Assembly: GCA_022539475.1 (NCBI GenBank)
Contig: VCMS01000263.1
Coordinates: 1 to 64,000, forward strand
Direction: 5' to 3'
DNA length: 64,000 nucleotides
Source of the DNA: Gracilaria domingensis
Taxonomy: Eukaryota > Rhodophyta > Florideophyceae > Gracilariales > Gracilariaceae
Shown here: one piece after another, positions 1 through 11,462 of the stretch
Position numbering within the stretch: the stretch's first letter is position 1
Layout of the letters: every line of letters starts with the position of its first letter
Made by a program: the position numbers and the translations under genes
Notes under the pieces: model-generated
What the model was told of the DNA's origin: nothing
The model's input: only the letters and a program-made list of their open reading frames with translations
The model's database searches: none

Positions 1-1152
1 AACTGTTAGTTCTGTTCCGGCGCGCTTCTGGGTTCTCCTATCCCCAGGTTCGGCTCAGGTTCGGCTCTCACGATGGGCATCCACACGGTTTTCCATCTCC
101 GCATTGTCATCCGCGTTATCACTCTTTTGTCGAACATCATCACGATACGAGGACGCTTCTGTTCTCCACTGCCTCTTGTCCTCCTTACATTCTGATAGCA
201 GCGTTCTTCTCTATTTCCTTTCATCGCTTTGGATAATCTAAATTTCATCATCAACTGCCCTTGGCTTTTCCATTGCAGCCATTGTTGGCGTGGTAACAGG
301 CTCCACTCATTGCACTATCCTTGGCTTGAAGGTTTCACTTACTGGGCGTTCCGTAGTGCATGTGGAAGCTCCTGACCTCCTTCTCCGGTTTTACTTCGAT
401 ACTGTAGATGAAAGATTTTTGGTTTGCGAAGTCCAGCACGAGGGTTGCTCGCTCGGCTACCTTCCCATTAGTTAGCACTACTTCGTGAGACGACGCGCGC
501 TCCTACGTTTGGCCACCCGCAGTATCCCCAGCGCTCCGGCGGTACCGATGCGTTCGGGTTTACCAACCCTGCATGCTCCGCACGTGAGGAGCAATCCGAC
601 GATTCCATTTCGGCCTTCGTTGCGCGGTGTATACGGACAGATATAGAAACCGTGGAACGATAAACTGAGGTATATGATTGAGAGTCGTACACCTGCTGCA
701 GCGGCTCCCAGCCCCCCTCACACTCCACCCGGTGTACCACGCCGCCACTGCCCCCTCTCGCTCCGCCACACGGCGCGACGCGCGCGCACCACCCTTTACA
801 CCTCGCCCCTCACACCCCTCCGCATATATGGAGAAAGCATTCCCTGGCACGCATTTGTCGCGCGCGCCCATCGCGCATTCATTTTTTGGACCTTTCTTCC
901 CGGTCCGTATATTCCGGACTTGGTCCGATTTTCCCGGAATGTTGCGCCTGCATATACAAGTACGCGGCAGCTTTTCAACGATTGCTTTCATACCTATCTT
1001 GCATCAATATTTACACTACAAGTACAGCTTGAGTGTACATATGAGTATTTTCTGCATCATAGCAAAGTGTTCCATAGACAATTTACTCACAAAAGCTTTC
1101 TCCTGACTACAATTGAGCCCATACGAAATTCAAGGACCAATTGTCTGAGAAC
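1..1152. other. No recognisable gene
   Basis: Several overlapping open frames occur on both strands, but none shows a domain, a compositional pattern or an extension that I can defend. The stretch around 780-960 is GC-rich with several TATA-like strings (near 825 and 950). That could be a promoter, but nothing downstream on the plus strand is a convincing gene. I see no repeat shared with the rest of the window. Confidence 0.4.
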
Positions 1153-4100
1153 CTAGTTAACCTTTCCCAAAGGATATGTGGGTCCATAGTCAACGTAAAT
1201 TTCGTCCGTGCTCTTAATGTCCCTTGAAGGCCGTGACTATGGGTAGTTCTCCAAAAGCCAAAGTTGTAGCCTGATACTCTGTGGGCTGGCGGAATGAAGT
1301 ACATTTGGTTGCCGTGCCATGTTCCAGAATCCATTTCTTCGCAATTCGCTTGTCTCATCACCTTCAAGATATGACGCGTCATGATATACCCGCACACAGA
1401 AAGGAGCAGGAACTACCAGGCATGACCAGCGTTGACTCAGTATCATAATGCGAGAGAGTGATTGTACATTTGCCCCATCAGCCCTCACTTGCATGCAATA
1501 CTCCTGAACCGAGAATGCAGTGGCCTCCCCCAGCATTCCGTCTCCATACGTCAAATGTGTGGTATTGCGTCGGCTTAGATCATGATACACCAAGGTCCCA
1601 TAAAAGTATCCAATAACCTCCCCTTCGGAAAACGCCCTACTCGTAAATACTCCATTTCCACTTGCTGCATGTTTGATATTCGACTTCTTCACATAGAGCC
1701 ATAGCGATGTCGCCTCGACAGAGAGTAAATGTGACTGTCCAACGTAGTCATCTTCCCTTGTAAGGCAAGTGGCCACTCATGGAACGGTTTCTCTTTTGTA
1801 CGTAGTGATAAGACCAGGTTCATTCCAATAGGTGGATAGGTACGACATGATATGGAATGGGAAAGATTGGTACGATGGGAATCCCTTGGGTGCATTCCAT
1901 ATAGTCGAAGTCTTTCGTTTCCGTTCAGGAAATTTGGCATCCACCACATAAGACGCTTGAACTACCTCATTCGTAACCGGTTCTTTCATCTTCAATTCAT
2001 TGCGCCACACCTTTCTTGCGTAATGCACAATAGCATTGTGCTTGGCATGAGAGAAACACTGCTCATCTTGCTCACATCCAATGAAACGCCGAGGCCCTCA
2101 ATATCCATACATGCCAGCGCGCACGAGAACGTCCCGGAGTAAGATCAACCACAACATCCCCGGGATTCGAGAACCTCGCTATCAGCTCCATCAGTAGTTG
2201 CCTCGACTTTTGTTCTGGACGAGCTTCGCGGTTCGAATTCTTCCACCACTCTTCACTCTCCATCGGAGACTCTCCCTAGGCGTAAGATTTGGAACCTGGT
2301 CAATGATAGAATAGTGCCCAGGATAGCGAGCTGAAACGTAGTTGAAGTTCTGATAGTTCACCATTACCTTCTGTTCCGCGTACGGGTTTCCATTCCTCAC
2401 GCCATGCACGCGCGTACTCCGTCGCCCCAAACAGGCGAGTAGTATTAACGCGCAGGGTTCTTCAAGGGGTTCGAACGAAAGAACGAATGAAGTTCATGGG
2501 CGTCGAATCCAATAAGAATGTGCGGTTTTTTCTTTCCGCTTGCGTCCCGACTTGTGCTCTCGCAAAATCTCTCCTAGTCCTCACAAACTGGTCGATTACT
2601 GCAGAACACAGAGACGGAAATGTCCTCCTGGTCGAAAGCATGGATGCCAATGATGTCAGCAGTATTGGTCCATATCATCGTCAGCCAATTCGTCGTACCG
2701 CTGTCGGCGATGCCATAATGGAGGGTCTGTGAGGCACGAACTGAAACGTTGCCTTCAAGATGTATCCGATGGAACGATAGTACCATGAGCTGCTCCACCA
2801 GTTCGTCATATCGACACATGCATTGAATTGGCTTCTCATGCTTCCTCGCACCATATCTAGAGCATTTAACGTGCGCGTGTCAATCAAAGTCATGAGGGGG
2901 GAGACCCCCATCTGGAACGTTATCTTCCGCCCCCAACAAGAGGCACAGTGTGTATCAACTTCTTCATTGTCGCTATCCGAGAATGGACGATGACCGGGGG
3001 TTAACTGAGCTTTTCCCTGCGGCGTTCCCTCTTGAGGAGCTCGGAATCTGTTATCGCGTCTCAAACCTTAACCGTGAAAGGTATACTATCTCCATACCTG
3101 CTCTGAAGGAGCGGCCTAGGATAATCGAGATGGTTGGAAGGTTATGTTACAGCATCGCTTGACGAATAGAAACACGTACTCTTTGGAGAATACATTGAAA
3201 CCGGAGTGTACTCCGTCGGGGCGGCCAGGTCTGAAGCTTTTCTACAAATTCCATCTTGACGTTGGGACATTTGTATAGGAACCATTCACAATCTTGCGAC
3301 ATCTGCCAAGAATTCCTTTTGCCAACTCCGTAAGTTGGCGTTCGATAGTATTCCGGAATGAGTAATGAACCCAGAAACGGTGTCGGTCACCATCCAACGT
3401 GGGGTTTCAGTCTTCCCCAACGTATGAAAAGCTGACTCCGGACGTGGTACCCAACAGAGCGGGATTTCAATGACATGGGAACCCAAGCCGACTTCTTTTC
3501 TACAGCAGGTATGGCAGCAACATCTGCTCACCAATCAACCAAAGCATAAAGTGAGGCAAAAAGGAAATCCTACATTCCCTTGACAAATCGTGTTGCTATG
3601 CATGTGCCATCCATCTCCCGTGCGTCTCATTCGAATAGCTATGTAGCCCCGTCGACGCGACGCACAGCTCTATGGGCTTCCCTTCCCGGTTTCGCCGCTG
3701 GGAGATTTCTCTCCGAAGTTATATGCTCACGAAAGTAGATGATAAGAGTACTGCCTGAATCGACGTGGGAGGGCTCCTCAATCCTGAACGTGAGTTCCTC
3801 TGTTCGTCTGCTTCACTGGCTGACCATGTCGTTTTAAGAGAGGTCTATTCCAGAAAGCCCCGTTCTATGAACGAGCTACTCCGGTTCGATATCCCTTTCA
3901 GATCTCCAGGTATGAAACAAATCTCTCACCGCGCCCGATCAAAGTTCTCGTCCGTCTAGATGCAGCTGCATACGCGTATATTGTAGACCCTGCCTCAGAA
4001 AGACGCACTCCAGGACAGATATCTTCGTGACTTCTTTTGCGGGCAGTTAGTTTTTTTGGAAAGGAGCCCTTGAACCGCAGTGGTGGATGAACTCTCCGTC

Positions 4101-4300
4101 TACCATGCCCAGGTTGTTCACCGGGTTTGATACAGGCGTTATTCCACATTTGTCCGGTGGTACCCAACTTCATCGCGTATTTACCAGTACCGAGCTTCTT
4201 GAAGTGGCGGCATATCGCGAGGGCTCTTATCATGAACAATCCACCAAATGTTTCAGAAACGGCGTTGCCATGCTGGGCTGAAGTCGAACGACGTGCTCAG
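1153..4300 (-). pseudogene. Broken DNA methyltransferase-SET fusion gene
   Basis: Read on the minus strand, segments in shifting frames form one continuous protein-like path. Residues at 3300-4290 are of unknown type. From about 3060 to 2070 comes a methyltransferase-like region with the C-terminal half typical of N6/N4-adenine methylases: a QLLMELIARFSNPGD block, a VVDLTPGTFSCA motif-I-like loop at about 2130, and a following CEQDEQCFSHA that fits the acidic residue after motif I. Where a DPPY-type catalytic motif is expected (near 2865) the sequence reads DTRTLN, so catalysis looks lost. From about 1770 to 1153 comes a SET-like domain with SGNGVFTSRAFSEGEVIGYF, then DASYLEGDETSELRR, then RQPNVL, then STDEIYVDYG before the stop at 1153-1155. 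At least five frameshifts separate the parts. Fusion of DNA- and histone-methylase-like domains is my inference from order and strand. Two adjacent decayed genes would be the alternative. Confidence 0.6.
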
Positions 4301-7124
4301 AGGATGCGCTAGCGAGATACCCGTGCCGGTGGTTCTCATGCGGCAGCACACTCTCTTAACAGCCGAGAGCCGTCATTTCGGTTGACGCCATGTAGAGAAC
4401 TGAGAATCGAGAAAGGACGCGGAAGTAAATCGAGTATTGTGAAAGTCGGTAGAGTAGTTTCGTGAGATGTTTTAAATGGATGGGAAGCGAGGAAAACGTC
4501 GGGAGCGTCGGCAACAATGGTGAGAGCGCGGTTGCCGACGATTACCCGCAGAACTCAGCGGTAATGAAATAGAGAGACGAGAAGTGGGACTCTAGAACAC
4601 TCAAAACCGGTGGGTGCACGATCAGTATGCGTGGCAGTCGCATTATCATGTCTAGGTAGTAACAACCAACGTAGAAAAACCCTGGGGTTCTCGTAAATTT
4701 TGAAACACTCGCCGGGAAACGCGGCCGGTGTGGGAACCGGCTGGTTGCCCGGACGTCCTAGCCCGAGATCCATAGCTATCGTATCTCGCTACTGCACCTC
4801 GGCCGAAACGCGGTTCCGGCACGGCCCGCCATGCTCGAACCGAAAAACCGCACCCCGCTGGCTCATACCGCCGCAAGGACCTCCCTGGATGGACCCCCTG
4901 GACGCCCTACTTTCTACTCTACACAACCCTGCGCCAAAGCCACTCTCCGTCGCACCCCACCACCCACATCTCGGCCCTTGGCCTGTCTGCTCCGGGCGTT
5001 CTACCTTGGGGCCACGCTGCAATAAGCTCGATCGCCCGTCGATGGCCGCGCGTGCCCCGCCCGTCGCGCTGCTCCCGTTCCACTCCCCCTTCGCAGTCGT
5101 CATGCTCCTCCTCAAGCCGCGCCTTCCCTCCGTCTTCCACGTCTTGCTACATCAAATGTGTCCCCGAGTGCTCATCCGCGTCTCCATCGCTCTTCTCCTC
5201 GTTTACTTCGACCGTCCTGCCAACATACACGCCAGCAAGGGGTCGTCCTCCAGGGGGGTTCATTCAGGGGGGTCCTTTCGGGCGGTACTTACCACCCAAC
5301 CCGTCGGCGCGCTTCTCCCGTCAGATGCGCCGTGCCGGAACCGCCGCGTTCTCGCCGAGTTCACTCAGCCGAAGCACTGCACATGCACGCTATGATCCTC
5401 GCGCCTACTCCGAACCTCCGGCGACACGAGGTTTCCCACCACGGCGCCCTCTCGGCCCGCCGCATCCGTTCAAAGACTGACTGAAAAGGCGCGCGGCGAC
5501 TACGTCGGCACACCCTAGGACGGAATCCCAGACACTTGCATGCAACAATCCTTATAACGCATCAGGGAATCAGCTAGTAGCCCACCACCTGCTCCCACTG
5601 TGGCGCCATTGGCCACAGCCGTCTCCTTCCGCACACGCTGAGTGCAGTCTCGCGTCCATTCGTGCTCCACCCGCGCGAGAAAGGGGAGATTCGACACACG
5701 AGCCGGCGCCTTTGCAAGCTGCCACCGCGCGCACGCACACCTGAGATTCTGAACGCATACCACCCAGGCACTCGTCGGTAAGTACTCACACCATGCTGTC
5801 CCCCTCACCTGCACCCTCCGTACTATAAATCGCCATCTGAGCGCGCGCACCGGGAAACGGTCAACACTGCGCACGCTCTCGAAAGCCTCGACGAAAGCCC
5901 TCGCACACACACACTCCCGCGACCCCCAACACTCGGACGCGCGGGACCCAGAACTGCCGAGACGAACGCAGCGCGACCGGGACACGCATCCCCACAAGCT
6001 ACACGAGCTGCGCAAGCTACCCGCAACCAAGGCCCAAGCAACGCTGAACCTTGTGTTCGGGAGGCCCCGGCAGGAGGAACAAAGCACGCCCCCGACTTCG
6101 GCACACGCTGTCCCTCCCGCGTTGCAATGGACGCTGGTGGCCAACGGGAAGCACAACCGCTTCAAGAAGCGCGCAAATGCACTGGAACACTGCTCTCCAG
6201 GAAAACCCAGCGGGCACCAGATGTAGTTTGCGTATCATGCCGCGCGAAGAGTCATATCCACTGAGCTTCGACACTCTATCCCTTATCCCTCTTGTAAGCT
6301 CGCTACGCACTGAACGCATCTCTGTTCCGAACCACATTGAACGCGACAATCCCGACACGCGCCCGGCTCCTCCCTCTCCGCTTGACCTGAACTCACATGC
6401 TCCCTCAAGGTGCGGCCTGACGCTCGCCTAGCGCTGACTGAACGGCGACACAGGGTGCTCCGACTCAAATTCGTCGCTCGCATCAAGCCCCATCCCGACA
6501 TACCTGCCCTGGGAAATTCGGGTGCGAGTTGTAGCGAACTCAACTCCATCCGCCTGCGACACAGCGCAACTCGCGAGCCATCGCTACCACGTCCGCCCGC
6601 CTCTCACTCCGGAAACCCGCTCGAATCTAAAACCCCCAAGGCGCGGAAACAACGCAGCAGCCTACCCACGCATAGCTGAACACACTCATCGAACGTTCAC
6701 GGTGGTCGGCGAAAGCACGCAATGCACCAGACATCTTCACAGCATGCACCCCGACCCCAGCAGCGCTGCTCGCTACCTCGCCCACTCTGCTCCGTCAAAC
6801 AACTTCACCCGATTCGCGTGCACGCTCCTGCGACACTCGAGGAAGCAGCACTCGCGGAAGCTATTACGTCAGCGCTGGAATCGCATGGCCAGTGACAATG
6901 GACAGCGTGACTTCGACGCCTCGATGACAGCGAAAGAGAAAGACGTCGTTTCAGCTGCACGGCACACGCCTTCGCCGACAGCATGAACGCTCACACTTGA
7001 AGCTCTTCTCGCATGCAAGCGCTCGATCTCGATCACCTCCTCGCACTGATGTCGACTCAGGAGTCTCCTACGCGCAGCTTCTCTGAGTATCTCTGGACCT
7101 ACTCCGATCATCTCACGCCAGTAT
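4301..7124. other. GC-rich stretch without a supported gene
   Basis: Base composition rises clearly from about 4550 and stays C-rich on the plus strand to about 7000, with many open frames in all six phases. That is what high GC produces by chance. No frame shows a domain, membrane segments or agreement between frames. It may hold the promoter and 5' exons of the ParB-like gene that begins downstream, because the frame leading into that gene stays open some way upstream. I could not trace a protein through it. Confidence 0.35.
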
Positions 7125-8236
7125 GTGTCTGTCAACCCCCGTCGAATACTCTACGAGCCTCCACTCCTCCCACACTGTTCCCGGAACACTGATGTCAGAG
7201 GCTTCGTTCGGCAATCATCGTCGAGCGCCCCCCTCGACCACGCACAGCAGATTGGACGCACCACACCTCTCCTACCAGGCACTCCTGCGCGAACCCCCAT
7301 CCGCAGCGTTGCTGCTTCTGTCTCAGCCGATGTGTCCGAGAAGGACATAGTGCAGAACAATCGCTTGAAAGTGAAATGTGTGCTGATTGATGGAGCTCAT
7401 CGTTATGTAGCACTCAAAGAGCTCTGTGAATCTATGCCCAACATTAGGAATCTATGTCGAGGTCTTTCTGTTTCGCTGTGGAAGAGAAAAGATGGACAGA
7501 AGATGACCACGAGGGAAATCTTGAGCCTTGGCAATGTGCTAAACGATGGATTGAAGCAAGCTCGTCTTATGGGTTTTGCTGACAAAGTGCATTCTATTGT
7601 GTCATTTATAAGGGTCCTGGTTGAGGAAGAGAAGAAGGACTTGAGCAAGATGACGAGGACCTCTGTCGCAGGTGCACTAAGTGTTTGCGGTATCATTGGC
7701 CAGTACAATATCAAGCATTTGGCAAGATTTGCAGAGATGGGGTTGAAGGTGGCGGGAAGTCCTGGATTGCTGAACATTTGGAGCGGATTTGTGGGGACTA
7801 CCATGAGATTGGAATTTCTTGTATATCAAGTGATGAATTCTTTACCATGGATGAGCATACAACCCACTTCACGCTCGACGCTCTGGTTGCATACTTTTCC
7901 AGGAGGCGAGTGTCGAAACTGACGAGTCGTTTTGAAGACGTACGCAAATACTTCTTTATCTGCTGCAGGAGGCTTCAATCGTTGCCAGAGGAGCTTTCGA
8001 AGAAGAAGAAAGTTACATTGGAAGAAGCGTATGCCATGAAGGTGGAAGTGACAAAGTTTGAAATGCGCACCGTTCGTGAGTACCTTGCAACACAGGCAGC
8101 ACGAATTGATGTACCTTCGAATAAGAAGCTCTGGGAAGGAAGGATTTCGAGAAGAATCTGGGTTGCTCGTGATAAGCTGGCAAAGAGTTTAGGGGTGGAT
8201 ATGTTGAAACCTGCCACTGGTACTACGGCCGACTGA
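7125..8236 (+). pseudogene. ParB/sulfiredoxin-like domain gene with a frameshift
   Basis: The first frame (7125 to about 7765) contains VLIDGAHRYVALKEL at residues 86-100, the signature core of the ParB/sulfiredoxin fold. It is followed by VSLWKRKDGQKMTTREILSL, a pattern common after that core. The reading then moves to the +2 frame near 7745-7770 and continues to 8236 as a helix-rich, lysine-rich protein. The jump is a single-base slip rather than an intron, since no GT...AG pair fits. The listed start is not certain: 7125 is a GTG, and the first 70 residues are proline/serine-rich and may be upstream sequence. The dioxygenase-like gene follows 85 bases later on the same strand, and a third frame stays open through the gap, so both may have been one long gene. 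Role unknown. ParB-like folds occur in DNA-binding, CTPase, nuclease and phosphotransfer proteins. A sequencing error is possible instead of true decay. Confidence 0.55.
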
Positions 8237-8320
8237 AACACAGTCTGAGACCAAAGCGGTAGACGAGTCTACAACGCAGAGAATGGCCACACGTTCGGCA
8301 AGTAGGAAGGCCAAAGCGCA

Positions 8321-9982
8321 GTGCGCAAGGGCTCTAAGGACTCTGATGTAGAAAGTGAAGAGAATATGCCATCGAAGACAAGAAGCATGAGGAGTTCAAG
8401 ACGAAGCCGTCGACGAAGGAATGCAATGAGAGACGTGAACCCTAATCAACGGAAGAAGTCAAGAACGGAGGGTATTCAATCTGTTCACAATGAAGTTATC
8501 AGTCATCTGCGGAGTCTTGGTGCGAAGGGGGTGAGAAACTTGTTGAAAAGTCATCAGATATCCATTGGCAGCGACACAGACTCAGATGGAGTACCAATTG
8601 TGGTCTCACAGGCAGAGGACACTGACCCGTTCGATGACGCAGTACCGCAGGTGTTCGCGCCAGGTCTGAAGAAGGCTGAAGAAGTAGCATATGAAGGTGA
8701 CGATTCGTGGCTAAAGTTGGTGAAGACCTTACCAAGCAAGTGGCCGACTGGAGTGGAGAATGTCATTAAATCTGTGTACCCGTGGATGGATGCGATACAT
8801 CTCCAGAAGCAACACCGAGGCCACTTGTTGGAGCCCAAGGACTTTGAAAGTGTGCACCATGCAGTCTTTTGGCATGCAGCGTATCATGGCCATAAACTCC
8901 TGAACGCGGCAATGGGAGGCATGGAGGTCGACGAGAAGACGTTATGGGGGGATGCACTGAAGAACGACTCTCTTGCGTATGTCTATTTTGTGAAGAAGAA
9001 CGTCGAGCTTCGAGAGAGAGGTTTCTGTATTCTGGACGGCTTTGCATCGGATGGAGAGTTAATGAAGCTGACAGAGAGTTTGAGCAAGCTCATTGACGGG
9101 GATGTTAGTGTGGAATTACTGGACTTCTTCCGAAGGGACTTCGAGAGGGCTCCAGACCTTAGGATACCAGAGAACCGAATCACATGGATACCGATCATCA
9201 ACGCAGATGGTGGGAGGTACATGACTACGAGAAGAGGCATAGTGGATGACATGGAGGCAGCCGTAGAAAGACATGTGCTTGTGAAGAAGAGAGCTTTACT
9301 GGATGCCCGACTGGGACAGATATGTGCTTTAATGGGTTTACAAGATAATAGGGTGGAAAAGGAGAGGATGTATGCGCCGAAGACGGGGGGGAGGGTGTTA
9401 TGCACTGCAGTTGGATGCAAGCGGCAGCAGTTACATACGGATTTCCCGACCTTGGCGAATGAGGATAAGCTGGAAGAAAAGAAGAACCCGGGGTACTTTA
9501 TGATGGTGTCCGGAAGTGTGTCGTTTCCAATTTGGGTATGTGAAGGGTCTCATACACACTACGCAGTTACTCCCAAGGCATTTGAAGGTTTGGCACGGGG
9601 GATGTTTGTGAGGAAGTTTTTCGTTCCGCCTAAGTCTATATTTATTGGAAGAGGTGATGTGTTCCATGCAGGCGCTTCAAATGAGGATGGAAGATTCCCC
9701 GAGATTCCCTTGTTTCGTTACCACATGTACATGGTACCTGAGAAATACAACCTCCCAGATGCGGTACACCTTAACCCACACTTTCGACCTCAGTTCAAGG
9801 AGGATGAAGACCTGGTTAGTATGAAGGAGAAGAGGAAGAATCCAGAACCGTCGAATTTGGAGGAGGAGAATGATGAAATGATAGTAGAGGAAGGGGAAGA
9901 ACAGTATGAAGAAGATGACGAAGATGAGAATTATGAAGTGGAGGAGATTGAAAACGATCTTGAGGATGGCGAAGAAGACTGA
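8321..9982 (+). CDS. 2-oxoglutarate/Fe(II) dioxygenase-like nuclear protein
   Basis: A 553-residue frame. Residues 1-50 are arginine/lysine-rich (RSSRRSRRRR), which suggests nuclear or nucleic-acid association. Residues about 230-480 carry the double-stranded beta-helix signature: QLHTDF gives the HxD pair (H372, D374), GRGDVFHAG gives the distal histidine (H449), and RYHMYM supplies the arginine (R466) expected to hold 2-oxoglutarate. The tail from about 495 is strongly acidic (long D/E runs). All metal-binding positions are present, so an active enzyme is plausible. The substrate cannot be told. The nearest general fold match in my judgement is phytanoyl-CoA dioxygenase/prolyl-hydroxylase-like, not clearly the TET/JBP DNA-base oxidases. 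The start is uncertain because an open frame runs through 8240-8320 in another phase and the protein may continue from the ParB-like frame upstream. Only about 330 bases separate its stop from the convergent membrane protein. Confidence 0.65.
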   Translation: MRKGSKDSDVESEENMPSKTRSMRSSRRSRRRRNAMRDVNPNQRKKSRTEGIQSVHNEVISHLRSLGAKGVRNLLKSHQISIGSDTDSDGVPIVVSQAEDTDPFDDAVPQVFAPGLKKAEEVAYEGDDSWLKLVKTLPSKWPTGVENVIKSVYPWMDAIHLQKQHRGHLLEPKDFESVHHAVFWHAAYHGHKLLNAAMGGMEVDEKTLWGDALKNDSLAYVYFVKKNVELRERGFCILDGFASDGELMKLTESLSKLIDGDVSVELLDFFRRDFERAPDLRIPENRITWIPIINADGGRYMTTRRGIVDDMEAAVERHVLVKKRALLDARLGQICALMGLQDNRVEKERMYAPKTGGRVLCTAVGCKRQQLHTDFPTLANEDKLEEKKNPGYFMMVSGSVSFPIWVCEGSHTHYAVTPKAFEGLARGMFVRKFFVPPKSIFIGRGDVFHAGASNEDGRFPEIPLFRYHMYMVPEKYNLPDAVHLNPHFRPQFKEDEDLVSMKEKRKNPEPSNLEEENDEMIVEEGEEQYEEDDEDENYEVEEIENDLEDGEED

Positions 9983-10313
9983 GTGAATATGTGATGAAAC
10001 TTTGTAGTAATCTATGTGTCGAATATAGTTTCGAAGTAAATGATCTTGTGAATCGAGAGAAAGTTTAAGAATTGTGGAAGCGACGACTCTACTCAAGATT
10101 GAAGGGTAGGATAGGATACCATACCAAACACTTCAATCCTGGAGAGCGTCATGAATATGTGGGAACTATGTTTGTAGAGAAGAGATTCTGTTTAGTTGAA
10201 ACATGTCACAGTTATGTACTTATGTTCGTATACTACTTGTCTCGCACTTGGTGAATACGTCAGCCAGAAGGCAGTAGATGTTGTGTCGGGGGTCTAGGGT
10301 GCTCACCAATGGC
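9983..10313. other. Convergent intergenic region
   Basis: This is a 331-base spacer between two stop codons facing each other. It is AT-rich with no open frame of note. It should carry the two polyadenylation regions, but I see no unambiguous AATAAA signal on either strand. Confidence 0.4.
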
Positions 10314-11462
10314 TCACAAGTATTGCTTTGCGTTGATTCTTGGTGCGTGTTTGACGACTCCGGAGCATACAAGTAGTACAATGAACAAGGTGTTTGTGAG
10401 GAGGGGCGGGATACCTCTGTACGAACCAAAGGATTCGGGGTCCAAAGACTCGGAGAGTGTGTGTGCGAAGAAAACTGGGACCACTCTGTTCAGAAAAAGT
10501 CTGATAGAAAGCAGGAAATCCTGAAGGAACAAAGCTTTTCGGAACGAGTTTAGAATACAACGGCAGTACGGATTTAGCCCTCCTCTCCGGTATACCACCC
10601 GATTGGAGAGCGGAACTATGTTGTTGAACGTATGTTTTGTAGAGAAATAGATCCCAAATGTGTTGATGAGAATGTTGAAGAAGCCGAAGAAGAAACCGCC
10701 GGGGAAGAAGGAAATACATGCAGTTTTGAGAGAATCCATGACATCGATTGGAGGAGGACGGAGCTGATAGGTGACGAAGATAGAGAGGTTGAGGAAGATA
10801 AGCCCACCGATGCTCATGCCGAGGTATTTATTCCTCAGTGCCGAAACGGTGCTGGATGTGTGCGACGGAGTCATTGGACCATATGCGAGTCTACTATACC
10901 TTGTGGCGTGAAGAGAGAATGCCAATTCAAACAGAATAATGTGAAACATAGTTTCGACCATGCTGTACAGGATGGTGAATCCCAGTTGTGTTCGGCGGGA
11001 GGAGCGATCGTAGAGAAGAGCGTGTGTTATGAGAGGCTTTATAATCCCATAGAGAGCTCCTATGGCTACTGAAACGAAGAGGGAGAATGCCAAGAGAGAG
11101 GATAGCGAGAGCATGTTCAGGGGATTATGTGAATAAGACCGAGCCTCTGACATGTAGTTGGGTAGCTCTGAAAGATTCTCAATTGTGTGGAAGAAGGGAG
11201 GATGTTCAAGGATTCGGTCATGAATTGAAACTTCGTGAAGTATGTCATAAACATCACTGAGTTCATCCAGCAGTTCGGGGGATAAAAGGGTCTGGACTCC
11301 TCGAACCGTGGCTTCCCCGGTGTCAGCGTTGTACTTCAGTTGAAGGCAGTCGTCAAAGGTGATGTATGTCCTATGGGAAAATGCGTTGAGATGGATAGGT
11401 ATGAGAGCAGTTTGGTTGCGAAGCTGTACATGCGATACCTTGTGGGTGTTTTGGAAGGCCAT
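10314..11462 (-). CDS. Multipass membrane protein, unknown family
   Basis: A 382-residue intact frame starting at the ATG at 11460-11462. The first 110 residues are soluble and mildly acidic. Hydrophobic segments follow at about residues 116-146, 160-184, 215-233, 249-272 and 353-370, with glycine- and phenylalanine-rich FFPGGFFFGFF inside the fourth. A basic stretch (RRGGLNPYCRC) sits between the fourth and fifth. There is no N-terminal signal peptide. This topology fits an integral membrane protein with four to five spans. I recognise no transporter, channel or enzyme motif. It lies convergent to the dioxygenase-like gene and divergent from the coiled-coil gene at 12103. It is one of very few frames here with no break, which favours a real host gene. 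The function is not known to me. Confidence 0.65.
   Translation of the reverse strand: MAFQNTHKVSHVQLRNQTALIPIHLNAFSHRTYITFDDCLQLKYNADTGEATVRGVQTLLSPELLDELSDVYDILHEVSIHDRILEHPPFFHTIENLSELPNYMSEARSYSHNPLNMLSLSSLLAFSLFVSVAIGALYGIIKPLITHALLYDRSSRRTQLGFTILYSMVETMFHIILFELAFSLHATRYSRLAYGPMTPSHTSSTVSALRNKYLGMSIGGLIFLNLSIFVTYQLRPPPIDVMDSLKTACISFFPGGFFFGFFNILINTFGIYFSTKHTFNNIVPLSNRVVYRRGGLNPYCRCILNSFRKALFLQDFLLSIRLFLNRVVPVFFAHTLSESLDPESFGSYRGIPPLLTNTLFIVLLVCSGVVKHAPRINAKQYL

Noticed and set aside
2225..2240. GGTTCGAATTC string resembling a tRNA B box
   Set aside because: It lies inside the methyltransferase-like coding remnant and no cloverleaf can be folded.
4700..5395. 231-codon plus-strand frame as a gene
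   Set aside because: GC-rich DNA with long open frames in all phases; composition explains it and no domain is visible.
8321..9982. TET/JBP-type DNA base oxidase linked to transposons
   Set aside because: The iron and 2-oxoglutarate residues fit the wider superfamily, but I see none of the additional hallmarks that would single out TET/JBP.
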